Shown here piece by piece: positions 8,263 through 17,006 of a stretch of 64,000 nucleotides of DNA. Each line of letters opens with the position of its first letter. The first letter of the stretch is position 1. Made by a program: the position numbers and the translations under genes. The notes under the pieces are model-generated. The model worked only from the letters and a program-made list of their open reading frames with translations, did no database searches and was not told the DNA's origin. The DNA comes from Alkaliphilus serpentinus (lineage in GTDB: Bacteria > Bacillota > Clostridia > Peptostreptococcales > Natronincolaceae), in the NCBI RefSeq assembly GCF_009017255.1, contig NZ_WBZB01000039.1, forward strand, positions 1 to 64,000. The letters are read 5' to 3'.

Positions 8263-9165
8263 TTATGCTTTAGCTTCCGTAAGCTTTTTGCCTTCCTTGT
8301 GGTTTACAATCAGTATTCCCATAATGATGACCACGCCACCCAAAAGCTGCAATGGATATAAGCGTTCTCCAAGCAACAAGAAGGCCGCTATTACTCCTAT
8401 AAAAGGCATTAGGTTTATATATACATTGGTTTGGGACGGCCCTAAATTCTTTAAAGCATATAGATAGAGAACATAGCATAGGGCTGAGCAAAATAGTGCT
8501 AGATATAAAATGTTGACCCATGACAATAGAGAAATCGACTGCCACTGACCCCTTTCCAAAAGAGCAAAGGGTACTAAAAATATTCCACCTATTATACTTT
8601 GATAGGTTGATATAGAAATTGTAGGATATTTTCCATCTAAGGACTTATTAATCATTGAGTAGGCTACCCAGCTTAAGGCTGCGCCAATCATCAGTAGGCT
8701 TCCTATTATTACTTCATTACCTGCATTAACTGAAATGGAATTACCGATTACCAGCACTACTCCTAGAAGGGATAATATAACTCCAAGCATTTTCTTGGGT
8801 CCAATTTTAACTTTGTATATAAGGCCCTCTAGTACCACTGTAAATAGAGGTATAGCTGCCAAAAGAATTGTGGCATTGGCTGCACTAATAAATCTGAGGC
8901 CGTAGTTTTCAAATATAAAATAGACAGTAACACCAATTGTGCCACCCAACGTCATATTTTTTATATCTTCCTTCTTTAGCTTAACATTTGGATTCATTCT
9001 TAAATTCAGAATGATCAAACATACAGAAGCTATTATAAAGCGTAGAAGTGCAAGGGTTGCAGGGGGAACCTCCCTTAGGGCGATCTTATTGCTGGAAGCC
9101 GATATACCCCAGAAAAGGACCGTCAACAATATTGCGATATTTGCATAGAGTCTTTTTTTATTCAT
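8263..9165 (-). CDS. EamA/DMT family transporter
   Basis: The 300-residue protein has ten hydrophobic segments in two five-helix EamA repeats (about 10-145 and 155-288), as in RhaT/YdcZ-type drug/metabolite exporters. The second repeat ends with FLLLGERLYPLQLLGGVVIIMGI, a typical EamA pattern. RBS AAGGAG lies 9 bases before the ATG. It lies just upstream of the FMN riboswitch on the same strand but is not behind it, so it is not evidently part of the riboflavin regulon. The substrate is unknown. Confidence 0.9.
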   Translation of the reverse strand: MNKKRLYANIAILLTVLFWGISASSNKIALREVPPATLALLRFIIASVCLIILNLRMNPNVKLKKEDIKNMTLGGTIGVTVYFIFENYGLRFISAANATILLAAIPLFTVVLEGLIYKVKIGPKKMLGVILSLLGVVLVIGNSISVNAGNEVIIGSLLMIGAALSWVAYSMINKSLDGKYPTISISTYQSIIGGIFLVPFALLERGQWQSISLLSWVNILYLALFCSALCYVLYLYALKNLGPSQTNVYINLMPFIGVIAAFLLLGERLYPLQLLGGVVIIMGILIVNHKEGKKLTEAKA

Positions 9166-9410
9166 TGAAGTCTCTCCTTAAGTAATGTAAAAATTGAGAA
9201 TTAAATACTCAAAGGAATGAAAATCAAATATATTCATCAAGGTGACTATTTTTTTATAACTAATATTTATTTCCAACCCTACTGATTATTAATTAGTTTA
9301 TATGCCCTTTTAATAATATCCTAAAGTGATGTTTTTGTAAATAAACTTCATCACTCTATTGTATTTACTTGCATACTGTAATTAATATGATACAAAAAAG
9401 GAGGGATTAA

Positions 9411-10046
9411 ATGCTACAGGCAATTATGATTGCATTTGCCATCAGCGTAGATAGCTTTAGTGTAGGTGTTGCTTATGGTGTAAAAAATATTAAAGTGCCT
9501 CTCCCTTCAATATTTATATTAGATATCATATCTGTGGTCTTATTAGCCTTGGGTCTTTTTACAGGAAATCTATTAACCAGGATTTTCCCTCCTATCGTTA
9601 CAAATTTATTGGGCTCTATTATAATAATTGTCATTGGTATATGGTTCCTCATAGAAGGATGGCTTAATTACAAATTCCCTAAAGAAAAGATTCAACAGCA
9701 AGCTACAATAGCCTTTATAAGCATAAAATCATTGGGTATTGCCATTTCTGTATTAAGGAATCCCTCTGGGGCAGATTTAGATGTTTCAGGTACTATTGAT
9801 ACTAAAGAAGCTATGCTTTTAGGCTTTGCCCTTGCCATAGACTCCCTTGCAGTTGGTATCGTGGTTTCAATAAACTCCCTAGCAATTATATTATCCGCCT
9901 TAGTTTTGGTAGCCACAATGAATTTCTTGTTTTTATTAATGGGCATTTTCATCGGCAAAAGGTTTCTAATGAAAAGCTTAAAAGAAAAAACCTCATTAGT
10001 ACCTGGTTTCATTTTAATAATACTGGGGATAATACGCTTATTATAA
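9411..10046 (+). CDS. ytaF: Sporulation membrane protein YtaF (MntP-like)
   Basis: This 211-residue membrane protein has about six transmembrane segments and the MntP/YtaF pattern of two related halves: AFAISVDSFSVGVAYG (about 7-22) and GFALAIDSLAVGIVVS (about 138-153). The central NPSGADLDVSGTIDTKEA loop marks the YtaF subfamily, which is linked to sporulation in Bacillus. The Asp in each half recalls the manganese exporter MntP, so a metal-related role is possible. RBS AAGGAGGG is placed well before the ATG. A DUF1622 gene follows in the same direction. Confidence 0.85.
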   Translation: MLQAIMIAFAISVDSFSVGVAYGVKNIKVPLPSIFILDIISVVLLALGLFTGNLLTRIFPPIVTNLLGSIIIIVIGIWFLIEGWLNYKFPKEKIQQQATIAFISIKSLGIAISVLRNPSGADLDVSGTIDTKEAMLLGFALAIDSLAVGIVVSINSLAIILSALVLVATMNFLFLLMGIFIGKRFLMKSLKEKTSLVPGFILIILGIIRLL

Positions 10047-10123
10047 AAATTCTATGGAAATACTATTTTCATTAAATACTGTAATGGATTTAATTAGGCT
10101 TATGATAAATTTAGGAGGTTCAA

Positions 10124-10519
10124 ATGATACTAGAACATTATATAGAGGATTATATTCAGTTGATTGTAGTATATACAATTTATGTACTGGAGTTAATTGG
10201 TATTTTCATTATTGGCTATTCAGCCGTAAGAGGTTTCTATAATTATATTAAAGAAAAGCTAAAATTTAATGATACCTGTATAAAGATCGAAATTGCAAAG
10301 GGTTTAGCCTTGGGTTTGGAATTTAAGCTAGGCGGCGAGGTTCTTAGAACAATCCTTGTTAGAACCATGGATGAAATCAAGGTTCTAGCTGCTATCATTG
10401 TCCTTAGGGTGATTCTTACCTTTGTTATCCACTGGGAGATTTCTTCTGAATTGCATCAAGATGAAGAAATTAGAGAATCTATGAATCGCAAACAGGCCTC
10501 TTTGAAAAAAGAAAAATAG
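10124..10519 (+). CDS. DUF1622 family membrane protein
   Basis: The 131-residue protein has two or three membrane helices (about 12-35 and 85-106) around a conserved KIEIAKGLALGLEFKLGGEVLRT segment (58-80), which defines DUF1622. The function of the family is not known. RBS TTAGGAGG lies 6 bases before the ATG. It is 77 bp after ytaF on the same strand and is followed by a strong terminator, so the two may be co-transcribed. Confidence 0.85.
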   Translation: MILEHYIEDYIQLIVVYTIYVLELIGIFIIGYSAVRGFYNYIKEKLKFNDTCIKIEIAKGLALGLEFKLGGEVLRTILVRTMDEIKVLAAIIVLRVILTFVIHWEISSELHQDEEIRESMNRKQASLKKEK

Positions 10520-10562
10520 AAATGTAAGTACCTCTTTAGAAGATTTGAGACTAATAGGTTGC

Positions 10563-10600
10563 AAAACCCCAAAGTCGGCCTGAGCTTAATTTGGGGTTTT
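10563..10600. terminator. Bidirectional terminator between DUF1622 and YcgQ-like gene
   Basis: Arms AAAACCCCAAA and TTTGGGGTTTT pair perfectly around a 16-base loop. Both strands have T tracts, so it can serve the converging genes on both sides. Confidence 0.85.
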
Positions 10601-10603
10601 CGT

Positions 10604-11161
10604 CTATGGTTCTAAATAGTGCTCTTCAGGTTCTGGAATTGCCTCTAATGAATTTACAACAATTAAAGGTTTCTGACTTTCCTCTCCTAAATCCTCATCA
10701 TAATAGTTCATAGCCTGTAGGCTTCCTTCAATTTTTACCCATGTATTTTCCTCTGGTATATCACCATCATAATAGCAATTAAGAGTAATCATCTCTGGGT
10801 CATTCTCGCAACAGGTAATGACATATCGCGTTAAATAAAAGCTATTCTCCTCTAAATCCTGTGGTTTTAATACAAATCCTTGGATATCCACCCCCATACC
10901 ATGATAGTCTTCAAAGTTATACATAAGCTCCACCATGTTTATTAAATAATTCTCATTATTAAAGATCATTACACCATTAATGATTTTCATGGCTTCCATG
11001 GGATCTCTTAAATTGATCTCTTCCCTCAAGTCTTCTGTACTGCTTTGATCAGTTGGAAATTCTTCATTTGGTTTTTTGGCTACGCTATATATTGTAAAAA
11101 ACAATAATGACATAATGATTAAAGGTACTATAGCTTTTGTAATAATATCTTTTTTACCCAT
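10604..11161 (-). CDS. Membrane-anchored protein with YcgQ/DUF1980-like C-terminal domain
   Basis: This 185-residue protein has one N-terminal membrane anchor (about 9-27), an acidic linker, and an extracytoplasmic domain. The stretch LTRYVITCCENDPEMITLNCYY (about 113-134) followed by NTWVKIEGSL strongly resembles the C-terminal part of the TIGR03943/DUF1980 (YcgQ) family. Full-length members have several helices and pair with the permease YcgR; here only the C-terminal domain and one helix are present and no ycgR-like gene is near. The paired cysteines CC may bind a metal. RBS AGGAGG is 5 bases from the ATG. Function unknown. Confidence 0.72.
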   Translation of the reverse strand: MGKKDIITKAIVPLIIMSLLFFTIYSVAKKPNEEFPTDQSSTEDLREEINLRDPMEAMKIINGVMIFNNENYLINMVELMYNFEDYHGMGVDIQGFVLKPQDLEENSFYLTRYVITCCENDPEMITLNCYYDGDIPEENTWVKIEGSLQAMNYYDEDLGEESQKPLIVVNSLEAIPEPEEHYLEP

Positions 11162-11226
11162 TACAACCTCCTATTAACTAAATCTGTATATCTATGAAAT
11201 TATATTAGAGAATTGTGTGTTTTATT

Positions 11227-12615
11227 CTATATACTGGGGCTATCTTCTGTTAATCCTTGGTCATCCTCCTTATATAAACCCCAATATCCATAAGCCAGGG
11301 TTATCATGGGTAGAACATAGCATATAATTGCTACCGGTAAGTATTTGATAGTGCTGACCCCTAAAAGGGATACGATGGCAACAGCATTTACATTCCATGG
11401 TATCAGTGGTACTAAGACTGTACCGGTATCAGCAATGGTTCTAGCAAGGGTTTTTCCGGAAATTCTTCTCTTTTTAAATTCATCCTTCATGAATCTGCCT
11501 GGGATAATTATTGATAGGCTTTGATTACAAGTAATTGTAGCTATAATAAAGCTTAAGAGAGAGGTTTTATAGATGAGTCCCCCCACCTTATGAATCCCCT
11601 TTAAATACCATCGCTTAATTGCCTCCATCATAGATAGCTCTTCTATTAATCCGTTGAGGGCTGTAGATACTCCAATGATGATAATTACATTCTTCATGGA
11701 TAATAATCCTCCACCTGAAATCAACTGAGCCAGTTGGGGGTCTAGGGGATAATAACCTGAAAATAATGATTTGGCTACTTCTATAAAAGAAGGGTTATAT
11801 ACGAAGGCTATAATTCCTAGGCTTGCAATTAGGCCAGTAGCCATACAATATACTATGGATACCTTCAGTAGTGACATGAATAAGATCACCAGTGGTGGCA
11901 AAAATGAATACCAGCCCATAGAAAAGCTACCGTTTATAATCCTCATGGTTTCTTCTATTTTTTCTAGACCCAATCCCTCCACCATATATCTATCTCCGGT
12001 AACATAATAGAATATTATAGAGATGACAAAAGCAGGGATAAGGGTTGTCATCATATGTTTAACAGTCTCCATCAGCTTCGATTCCGTTACACTAACAGTT
12101 AGGTTTAAGGAACTGGACATTGGTGAGGACCTGTCACCAATATATGCACCAGATATGATAGCCCCAGCTACTAGATATGGCGGTAATCCCATAGCCCTTG
12201 CAACCTCCATAAGGGGAATTCCTACGGTACTGATAGTACCAATGGAAGTGCCTAAAATCATTGAAATACCGCTACTTATAATAAAAGCTGCTAAAGGAAA
12301 ATTCATATTAGACAGATAGCTCAGTCCCACTTTCATCATTGCAGGGATAATACCACCCATCATCCATGCAGCTGATATCATCCCTATTAATGACATGATG
12401 ATCAGCAAAACATAGGCCTTCCTAACTCCCCTATACATCATAGATAGCAGTTCATCTAGATTGTAACCATGGGCTTTTCCCACCGATAAAACCAAAACAA
12501 GACCAAATAACAAGCCATAATAGGCCACTTTAAAAATACTAATACCTAGCAGGATAGCTATTAGTGTCAAAACAACACATATAATCGATGTTTTAGTCTT
12601 AATTTCCCTCTTCAT
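11227..12615 (-). CDS. nhaC: NhaC family Na+/H+ antiporter
   Basis: The 462-residue protein has 11-12 membrane helices and NhaC-family signatures, including SAAWMMGGIIPAMM, GTSIGTISTVGIPL and the conserved GAYIGDRSSPMSSS around residues 153-166. Relatives exchange Na+ (or substrates such as malate-lactate) for protons, helping pH and sodium balance. I start at the ATG at 12615 because GGAAGG lies upstream; an in-frame GTG at 12633 would come before that RBS. It stands alone, divergent from the folT region. Confidence 0.87.
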   Translation of the reverse strand: MKREIKTKTSIICVVLTLIAILLGISIFKVAYYGLLFGLVLVLSVGKAHGYNLDELLSMMYRGVRKAYVLLIIMSLIGMISAAWMMGGIIPAMMKVGLSYLSNMNFPLAAFIISSGISMILGTSIGTISTVGIPLMEVARAMGLPPYLVAGAIISGAYIGDRSSPMSSSLNLTVSVTESKLMETVKHMMTTLIPAFVISIIFYYVTGDRYMVEGLGLEKIEETMRIINGSFSMGWYSFLPPLVILFMSLLKVSIVYCMATGLIASLGIIAFVYNPSFIEVAKSLFSGYYPLDPQLAQLISGGGLLSMKNVIIIIGVSTALNGLIEELSMMEAIKRWYLKGIHKVGGLIYKTSLLSFIIATITCNQSLSIIIPGRFMKDEFKKRRISGKTLARTIADTGTVLVPLIPWNVNAVAIVSLLGVSTIKYLPVAIICYVLPMITLAYGYWGLYKEDDQGLTEDSPSI

Positions 12616-12699
12616 TCTATGTCCTTCCTTCACAATGTTATAGTATTAGTACTAAAAAATTTGCTGAAAGCTTCATTCCTCTATGATTAATTAATTTTT

Positions 12700-12765
12700 A
12701 CTTACATATTTCACTTTTCACATTTCATTTTTCACTTTACATTTTTTATTTTTCATTATTATCCC
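12700..12765. repeat. AT-rich CACTTTT-type simple repeat
   Basis: Imperfect repeats of TTTTCAC/TTTTCAT units run between nhaC and the THF riboswitch. Similar runs lie at 1-25, 32092-32158, 59310-59340 and 62950-63055, all in intergenic DNA. No protein-coding sense is visible. Confidence 0.6.
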
Positions 12766-12866
12766 TTATATATTCTAACACTTTTTATCAAAAATTGCTT
12801 GTTAGTTCCCATATATTACAAAGCCTTTACATATCCTTGTTTTCATAGTATTATATAATAACGAAG

Positions 12867-12960
12867 GCAGAGTAGACATTATGCGTTAAGTGTTAGGAGA
12901 TGGGAAGTCGCTCCTAAACGAAGAATTATTCAATTCGCGATATAATGTTGCGTCCGCTGC
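12867..12960 (+). ncRNA. THF (tetrahydrofolate) riboswitch aptamer
   Basis: The region matches the THF (folT-type) riboswitch: closing stem GCAG/CTGC, then AGTAGA, stem ACATTAT/ATAATGT, the conserved GCGTTAAGTGTT block, stem TTAGGAG/CTCCTAA capped by the ATGGGAAGTCG loop, AACGAAG, and the 3-prime GCGTCCGCTGC. It is 79 bp upstream of a FolT-type transporter gene, the usual target. The start of transcription and the ligand response are inferred from family knowledge. Confidence 0.93.
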
Positions 12961-12967
12961 TGCATAT

Positions 12968-13032
12968 GAGAGATACCATGATATTCTCTTAATGTGTAGC
13001 GCCTTATGCCTACTAATTAAGAGAAAGGAGGT
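12968..13032 (+). promoter_or_regulatory. Expression platform of the THF riboswitch
   Basis: TTCTCTTAAT (12984-12993) is exactly complementary to ATTAAGAGAA (13016-13025), which abuts the AGGAGG ribosome site at 13027-13032. An alternative weaker hairpin pairs 12968-12975 with 12983-12990 and would release the RBS flank. The two are mutually exclusive, which suggests control of translation initiation. Confidence 0.6.
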
Positions 13033-13038
13033 AAGCAA

Positions 13039-13593
13039 ATGGCAATCTCTCACAAATCATCAAAAACTGGTTTCATCACTCAAAGTAGATTATCAACTAG
13101 AAAGCTGGTAATGGCTTCATTGCTTGCAGGCTTAACGATTATCCTTACTAGGTATGGATCTATCATGCTGGCTGGAGGTACTATAAGGCTAGGCTTTGGA
13201 AACCTACCCGTTATACTTTCTGGCATACTTTTAGGCCCTATAGGTGGTGCCTTAACTGGTATCGTAGGGGATCTTCTAGGAGTCTTAGTTTTATCTCAGG
13301 GTGGCTTTCATCCTGGATTCACTTTAAGTGCTGCTTTAACAGGATTCATTCCTGGTTTAGTCGTAGCATTAAACCATAAGAAAAAGTTTTCTTTCTTAAA
13401 TATTGTGTTGGCTAATCTATTGGTTTATTTAGTAATTTCATTAGGCTTAAATACTCTATGGCTTACTCAATTAATAGGCAAGAGTTTCTTTGTTTTATTG
13501 CCAGCTAGAGGACTAGCCCAAGGTATTGTAACAGTAATAACCATATTTTTGATATACTTCCTATCAAAATTCTTTAAATACTGGGAAAATTAA
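13039..13593 (+). CDS. folT: Folate ECF transporter substrate-binding (S) component
   Basis: This 184-residue membrane protein has about five or six helices and the ECF S-component pattern, including RLGFGNLPVILSGILLGPIGGAL near residues 51-73 and GDLLGVL. Upstream lies a THF riboswitch, which in Firmicutes controls folT, so folate is the likely substrate. It would work with shared EcfA1/A2/T proteins encoded elsewhere. AGGAGG is 6 bases before the ATG. A terminator follows directly. Confidence 0.92.
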   Translation: MAISHKSSKTGFITQSRLSTRKLVMASLLAGLTIILTRYGSIMLAGGTIRLGFGNLPVILSGILLGPIGGALTGIVGDLLGVLVLSQGGFHPGFTLSAALTGFIPGLVVALNHKKKFSFLNIVLANLLVYLVISLGLNTLWLTQLIGKSFFVLLPARGLAQGIVTVITIFLIYFLSKFFKYWEN

Positions 13594-13594
13594 T

Positions 13595-13617
13595 AAAAGG
13601 ACCGCAAGGTCCTTTTT
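13595..13617. terminator. Terminator between folT and the malEFG operon
   Basis: AAAAGGACC/GGTCCTTTT pair around a GCAA tetraloop, with T runs on both strands. It can end folT and the converging mal operon. Confidence 0.85.
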
Positions 13618-13661
13618 TAGTTTGAAACTAGTATCAATAATCCAGATCTTAATCTTATTTT

Positions 13662-14504
13662 TTATCCCTTTACTCCCCCAACTGTTAATCCACTTACAAT
13701 ATACTTTTGGAACACCATATAGATAATGGTTAAGGGTAGTGCCATAATTATTGATCCAGCACAGAAAACTCCCCATGAGACGGTTCTAAAGTCTGCTGCC
13801 CAACCAAAGAGACCTTGAGCTAGGGTATACATTGATCCATCCGATAAAAAAAGATATGAGGTTACGTAATCAGTCCACGGAGCAGTAAAAACAAAAATTG
13901 CTGTAATGGCAATAGCTGGCTTTGCTAAGGGTAGCATGATCAGAGTAAAGATTTGAAGCCTAGATGCACCATCTACAATGGCTGCTTCCTCGATGGATTT
14001 AGGAACCGTATCAAAATATCCTTTTAGATTCCACACTGCAAAGGCCATGTTGGCGGCAGACCATATAAATATTAGGCTCATGTAAGTGTTTTTAATCCCC
14101 AATACCTTCACCAGCATTAGCTGAGGTACCAAGGAGGCAGTTGCAGGTAGCATCATATATACTACAAAAGAGGCTAAGCCTGATTTTTTTCCTGGAAAAT
14201 CAAACCTGGAAAAGGCGTAGGCAGCTAGGGTAGCTAGGGTTAAACAAAAAATTGTCGTACCAGCTGCAAATATAAAGCTATTCTTTAACCACATTAAAAA
14301 TCTAGGATGGGATAGCACCGTAGTAAAGTTCTGTATTGTTGGATTTTGTGGCAACAGATATAAGTCCGTTGTTACTAGAGTAGTTCTACTATCAAGGGCA
14401 GTATTTAACACCCACCATATTGGTACCAGAGTGATCATACATACGGTTATCATAAATAAATGGGTAAAAAAGTAACTAATTTTTTCCTTCATTTTTCTAC
14501 TCAT
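13662..14504 (-). CDS. malG: Maltodextrin ABC transporter permease, MalG type
   Basis: The 280-residue inner-membrane permease has six helices and the binding-protein-dependent transport EAA motif, EEAAIVDGASRLQIFTLIMLPLAKP (about 155-180). It ends YIVSGLTVGGVKG, the hallmark MalG C-terminus. It starts directly after the malF stop codon with no gap, in a malE-malF-malG order. It would pair with MalF and the MsmX-like ATPase encoded at 20800-21912. Confidence 0.94.
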   Translation of the reverse strand: MSRKMKEKISYFFTHLFMITVCMITLVPIWWVLNTALDSRTTLVTTDLYLLPQNPTIQNFTTVLSHPRFLMWLKNSFIFAAGTTIFCLTLATLAAYAFSRFDFPGKKSGLASFVVYMMLPATASLVPQLMLVKVLGIKNTYMSLIFIWSAANMAFAVWNLKGYFDTVPKSIEEAAIVDGASRLQIFTLIMLPLAKPAIAITAIFVFTAPWTDYVTSYLFLSDGSMYTLAQGLFGWAADFRTVSWGVFCAGSIIMALPLTIIYMVFQKYIVSGLTVGGVKG

Positions 14505-15464
14505 TTACTCCACCCCTTCCTGCGATAATGCCTTTGTTACCCTCATGTTAATCATGGTAATGGCTATTAGAATTATAGAAACGATAACCGAATAGGTTGC
14601 TGCCATCGAATAGGCATTTTGTTGGGTTAAAACATTAAACTGATAGGTAGATACAATTTCAGTAGCCTTGTTTGGCCCACCACCGGTAATAAGATATATT
14701 ACATTAAAATTGGTAAAGGTCCAAATTGTTCCTAGAATGGTTGCAGGAAGCATAGCTGGTTTTAGTAACGGCAGGGTTATATTCCTAAGTTTTTGCCAAG
14801 GTGTTGCTCCATCAATATCTGCTGCCTCATAATAATCCCTAGGTATACTTTGGAGGGCACCTGTGGCCACCATTGTCATAAAGGGAAAGCCCAACCAAAT
14901 ATTTACGATAATTGCTGACATTAATGCCAATTGTGGATGGGATAACCAAGGTACTGGTTGAATTCCTAAATTTCTTAGTATGATATTAAAAAAACCAAAT
15001 TGCTCATTATACATCATTCTCCAAACCAAGGCTGTTACAAACTGTGGTATAGCCCAAGGTAAAATAATTAAGGTTCTGTAGAACCCCTTCCACCTCAGCT
15101 TTGGCCTGTTTAAGGTTAATGCCAAAACAAGACCTACAGTAACATGAAAAAAGACGTTGGCAAAGGTCCATACAAAGGTCCTTATTAAAACCCTAAAGAA
15201 TTCTGCATCCAAACCACCTAAGGCCCTTATATAGTTACGTAATCCTACAAATCTTACGGTATCTTGCCCCATGGTATATAGGTTTGAGTTAAAGAAGGAA
15301 AGGCCAATACCATATATAATTGGACCAATTGAAATGATTAAAACCAATAGCATAGAAGGTAAAACATAATAATAAGCTTGCTTATTTTTTTTCATCCTAT
15401 GCCATAGCTTTCCTTCCTTTGAAATTGTCGAGGTTGTTTTTTCACTGACAATCACCGGTTTCAT
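14505..15464 (-). CDS. malF: Maltodextrin ABC transporter permease, MalF type
   Basis: The 319-residue permease has a cytoplasmic N-terminus, six or seven helices, and the EAA loop YEAADIDGATPWQKLRNITLPLLKP (about 220-244). The N-terminal helix YYYVLPSMLLVLI is typical of sugar permeases of this class. It lacks the large periplasmic loop of E. coli MalF, as usual in Firmicutes. GAGGAG lies 9 bases before the ATG. It follows malE after a stem-loop at 15512-15538. Confidence 0.94.
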   Translation of the reverse strand: MKPVIVSEKTTSTISKEGKLWHRMKKNKQAYYYVLPSMLLVLIISIGPIIYGIGLSFFNSNLYTMGQDTVRFVGLRNYIRALGGLDAEFFRVLIRTFVWTFANVFFHVTVGLVLALTLNRPKLRWKGFYRTLIILPWAIPQFVTALVWRMMYNEQFGFFNIILRNLGIQPVPWLSHPQLALMSAIIVNIWLGFPFMTMVATGALQSIPRDYYEAADIDGATPWQKLRNITLPLLKPAMLPATILGTIWTFTNFNVIYLITGGGPNKATEIVSTYQFNVLTQQNAYSMAATYSVIVSIILIAITMINMRVTKALSQEGVE

Positions 15465-15511
15465 TCTTTCACTCCTCGTTGAAAAAGCCGTCTATAGTTC
15501 TATTTTAAATG

Positions 15512-15538
15512 ATTAGGCCTGGATAAACCAGACCTAAT
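15512..15538 (-). terminator. Intercistronic stem-loop between malE and malF
   Basis: ATTAGGTCTGG and CCAGGCCTAAT pair on the minus strand with a 5-base loop and only a weak T tract. Such partial terminators or RNA-stabilising hairpins often keep binding-protein levels above permease levels. Confidence 0.6.
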
Positions 15539-15550
15539 CTTATTTTAGAA

Positions 15551-16798
15551 TTATTCACCTTTTGCTTCTTTAATAGCTTGCTCTATGGTAGTTTGTACTG
15601 TGTTAGCAACATCGGATGGATTTCCATTTGAGTCAAGAACTGAATCTATACCATCCTTAACTGGAGTCCATACCTGACCCATTTCTGGAATAGCTGGCAT
15701 AGCAATGGCACTTTTGGCCTGCTCCTGAATTAATTGATCAGTCCACTTGTCAAGGGCTCCTACCTTCGTATTGGCAGGTACTGTTCCAACCATTTCATTA
15801 AACATCTTTGCAATTTCTGCAGATGCCATAAACTTTGCAAACTCATTGGCTGCTGCCTTGTTTTGTGACTCCTTAGACATAAAGGCCATCTTTACACCCA
15901 TAAAAGGCTTAGATTCATTTCCTGTGATGTCATTCTTAGGAAAAGTAGTGGCTCCCCAGTTTACACCTGCTGCTTCTAAATCTCCAAAGCTCCATGGTCC
16001 ATTTATCCAGAAGGCTGCTTTCCCTTCCATAAATAAAGCTTGTGCTGTACCATAATCCAATTGCTTAGGCATAACCTTTTCTTCGTTCTTTAGTTTATCT
16101 AAAAAGTCTAAGTAAGCAATAAACGCTTCATTGTTGAAGTTTGGTACTGCTTCGTCATCTTTGTTAAAGTTAAATATTTCATTTCCAAAACCAGAGAAGA
16201 AAGGATGGGTGAAGTAGAATATTCCATTATAGTCAAATACAATACCCCAGTTTTCGCCTTTGGTATTTTCCTTAGCTATGTTAACCATTTCTGTGATGGT
16301 TTTAGGAGCTTCGGTAACTAGATCTTTGTTGTAGATAAGTACAATTGCTTCCATTGACATAGGATAGCCATAATGCTTACCAGCGTAGGCACCTGCTTCA
16401 TAGGTACTTGGTATATAATCGCCCTTTACAGACTTCACCCCATCGTCTATTGCTTGAACCATGTTGGCAACAGCAAATTCACCTGTCCAGTCATGGGGTC
16501 CAAAGAAAATATCTGGGCCATCTCCCGTTTGAATTGAAGCCTTTAGCTTATCTTTATAGCCACCTTCAAATGGTGTGTACAATAAATCAAATTGAATTTT
16601 TGGATGCTTTGCAGTAAACTGCTTAGTAGCTTCAATTAAAGCTGCTTCTTCTTGACCAGTCCATCCATGCCATACCCTTAATGTAACCTCTTGCTCTGGA
16701 TCAAATTTACCTATTTCAGAGCTGGTGGATGTAGAACAGCCTGCTAATAAAACTACAAACATCGTAATCAGTAAAGCAACGCTGATAAGTCTTTTCAT
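15551..16798 (-). CDS. malE: Maltodextrin ABC transporter solute-binding lipoprotein
   Basis: The 415-residue extracellular sugar-binding protein has a lipoprotein signal peptide (about 1-20) ending in the lipobox LAGC. The mature part reads as family 1 binding protein, with VTLRVWHGWTGQEE, PDIFFGPHDWTGEF, and EGKAAFWINGPWSF. Neighbouring malF, malG, malQ and an MsmX-like ATPase support maltose or maltodextrin as ligand. A strong promoter and a cre/LacI-like operator lie upstream. RBS AAAGGGGG. Confidence 0.93.
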   Translation of the reverse strand: MKRLISVALLITMFVVLLAGCSTSTSSEIGKFDPEQEVTLRVWHGWTGQEEAALIEATKQFTAKHPKIQFDLLYTPFEGGYKDKLKASIQTGDGPDIFFGPHDWTGEFAVANMVQAIDDGVKSVKGDYIPSTYEAGAYAGKHYGYPMSMEAIVLIYNKDLVTEAPKTITEMVNIAKENTKGENWGIVFDYNGIFYFTHPFFSGFGNEIFNFNKDDEAVPNFNNEAFIAYLDFLDKLKNEEKVMPKQLDYGTAQALFMEGKAAFWINGPWSFGDLEAAGVNWGATTFPKNDITGNESKPFMGVKMAFMSKESQNKAAANEFAKFMASAEIAKMFNEMVGTVPANTKVGALDKWTDQLIQEQAKSAIAMPAIPEMGQVWTPVKDGIDSVLDSNGNPSDVANTVQTTIEQAIKEAKGE

Positions 16799-16834
16799 GA
16801 ATATTTCCCCCTTTTACAATAATCTACATTTTTT

Positions 16835-16850
16835 ATGCAACCGTTTGCAT
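16835..16850 (-). promoter_or_regulatory. cre/LacI-type operator at malE
   Basis: ATGCAACCGTTTGCAT is a near-perfect palindrome 9 bp downstream of the malE -10 box. Its minus-strand form fits the catabolite-response consensus WTGNAANCGNWNNCW at every position. CcpA or the LacI-family regulator at 17095-18105 could bind it; the sequence alone cannot decide. Confidence 0.78.
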
Positions 16851-16858
16851 CTAATAAA

Positions 16859-16888
16859 ATTATATACCATACTCTCTACCCTTGTCAA
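16859..16888 (-). promoter_or_regulatory. Strong sigma-A promoter of the malEFG operon
   Basis: TTGACA (16883-16888) and TATAAT (16859-16864) are both perfect consensus with an 18-bp spacer, about 60 bp upstream of malE. Confidence 0.85.
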
Positions 16889-17006
16889 TATAAAAAAATT
16901 GTCTCATCCGTCCATTTTGAATATTATTACTCTTGAGATAGACCTCTTATATGATAAAGAGATTAGAATTCTTTTTCTATTGAAATTACCCTTATCCAAT
17001 ATAAAA

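Noticed and set aside
8210-8467. Plus-strand frame overlapping the EamA gene
   Set aside because: It is antisense to a clear transporter gene and has no family match or RBS of note.
9340-9410. Sporulation-sigma promoter before ytaF (CATACTGT-like -10)
   Set aside because: A matching -35 element at the right distance is missing, so the call could not be supported.
12890-13111. Plus-strand open frame of 73 codons upstream of folT
   Set aside because: It lies across the THF riboswitch and the folT start in another frame and has no RBS.
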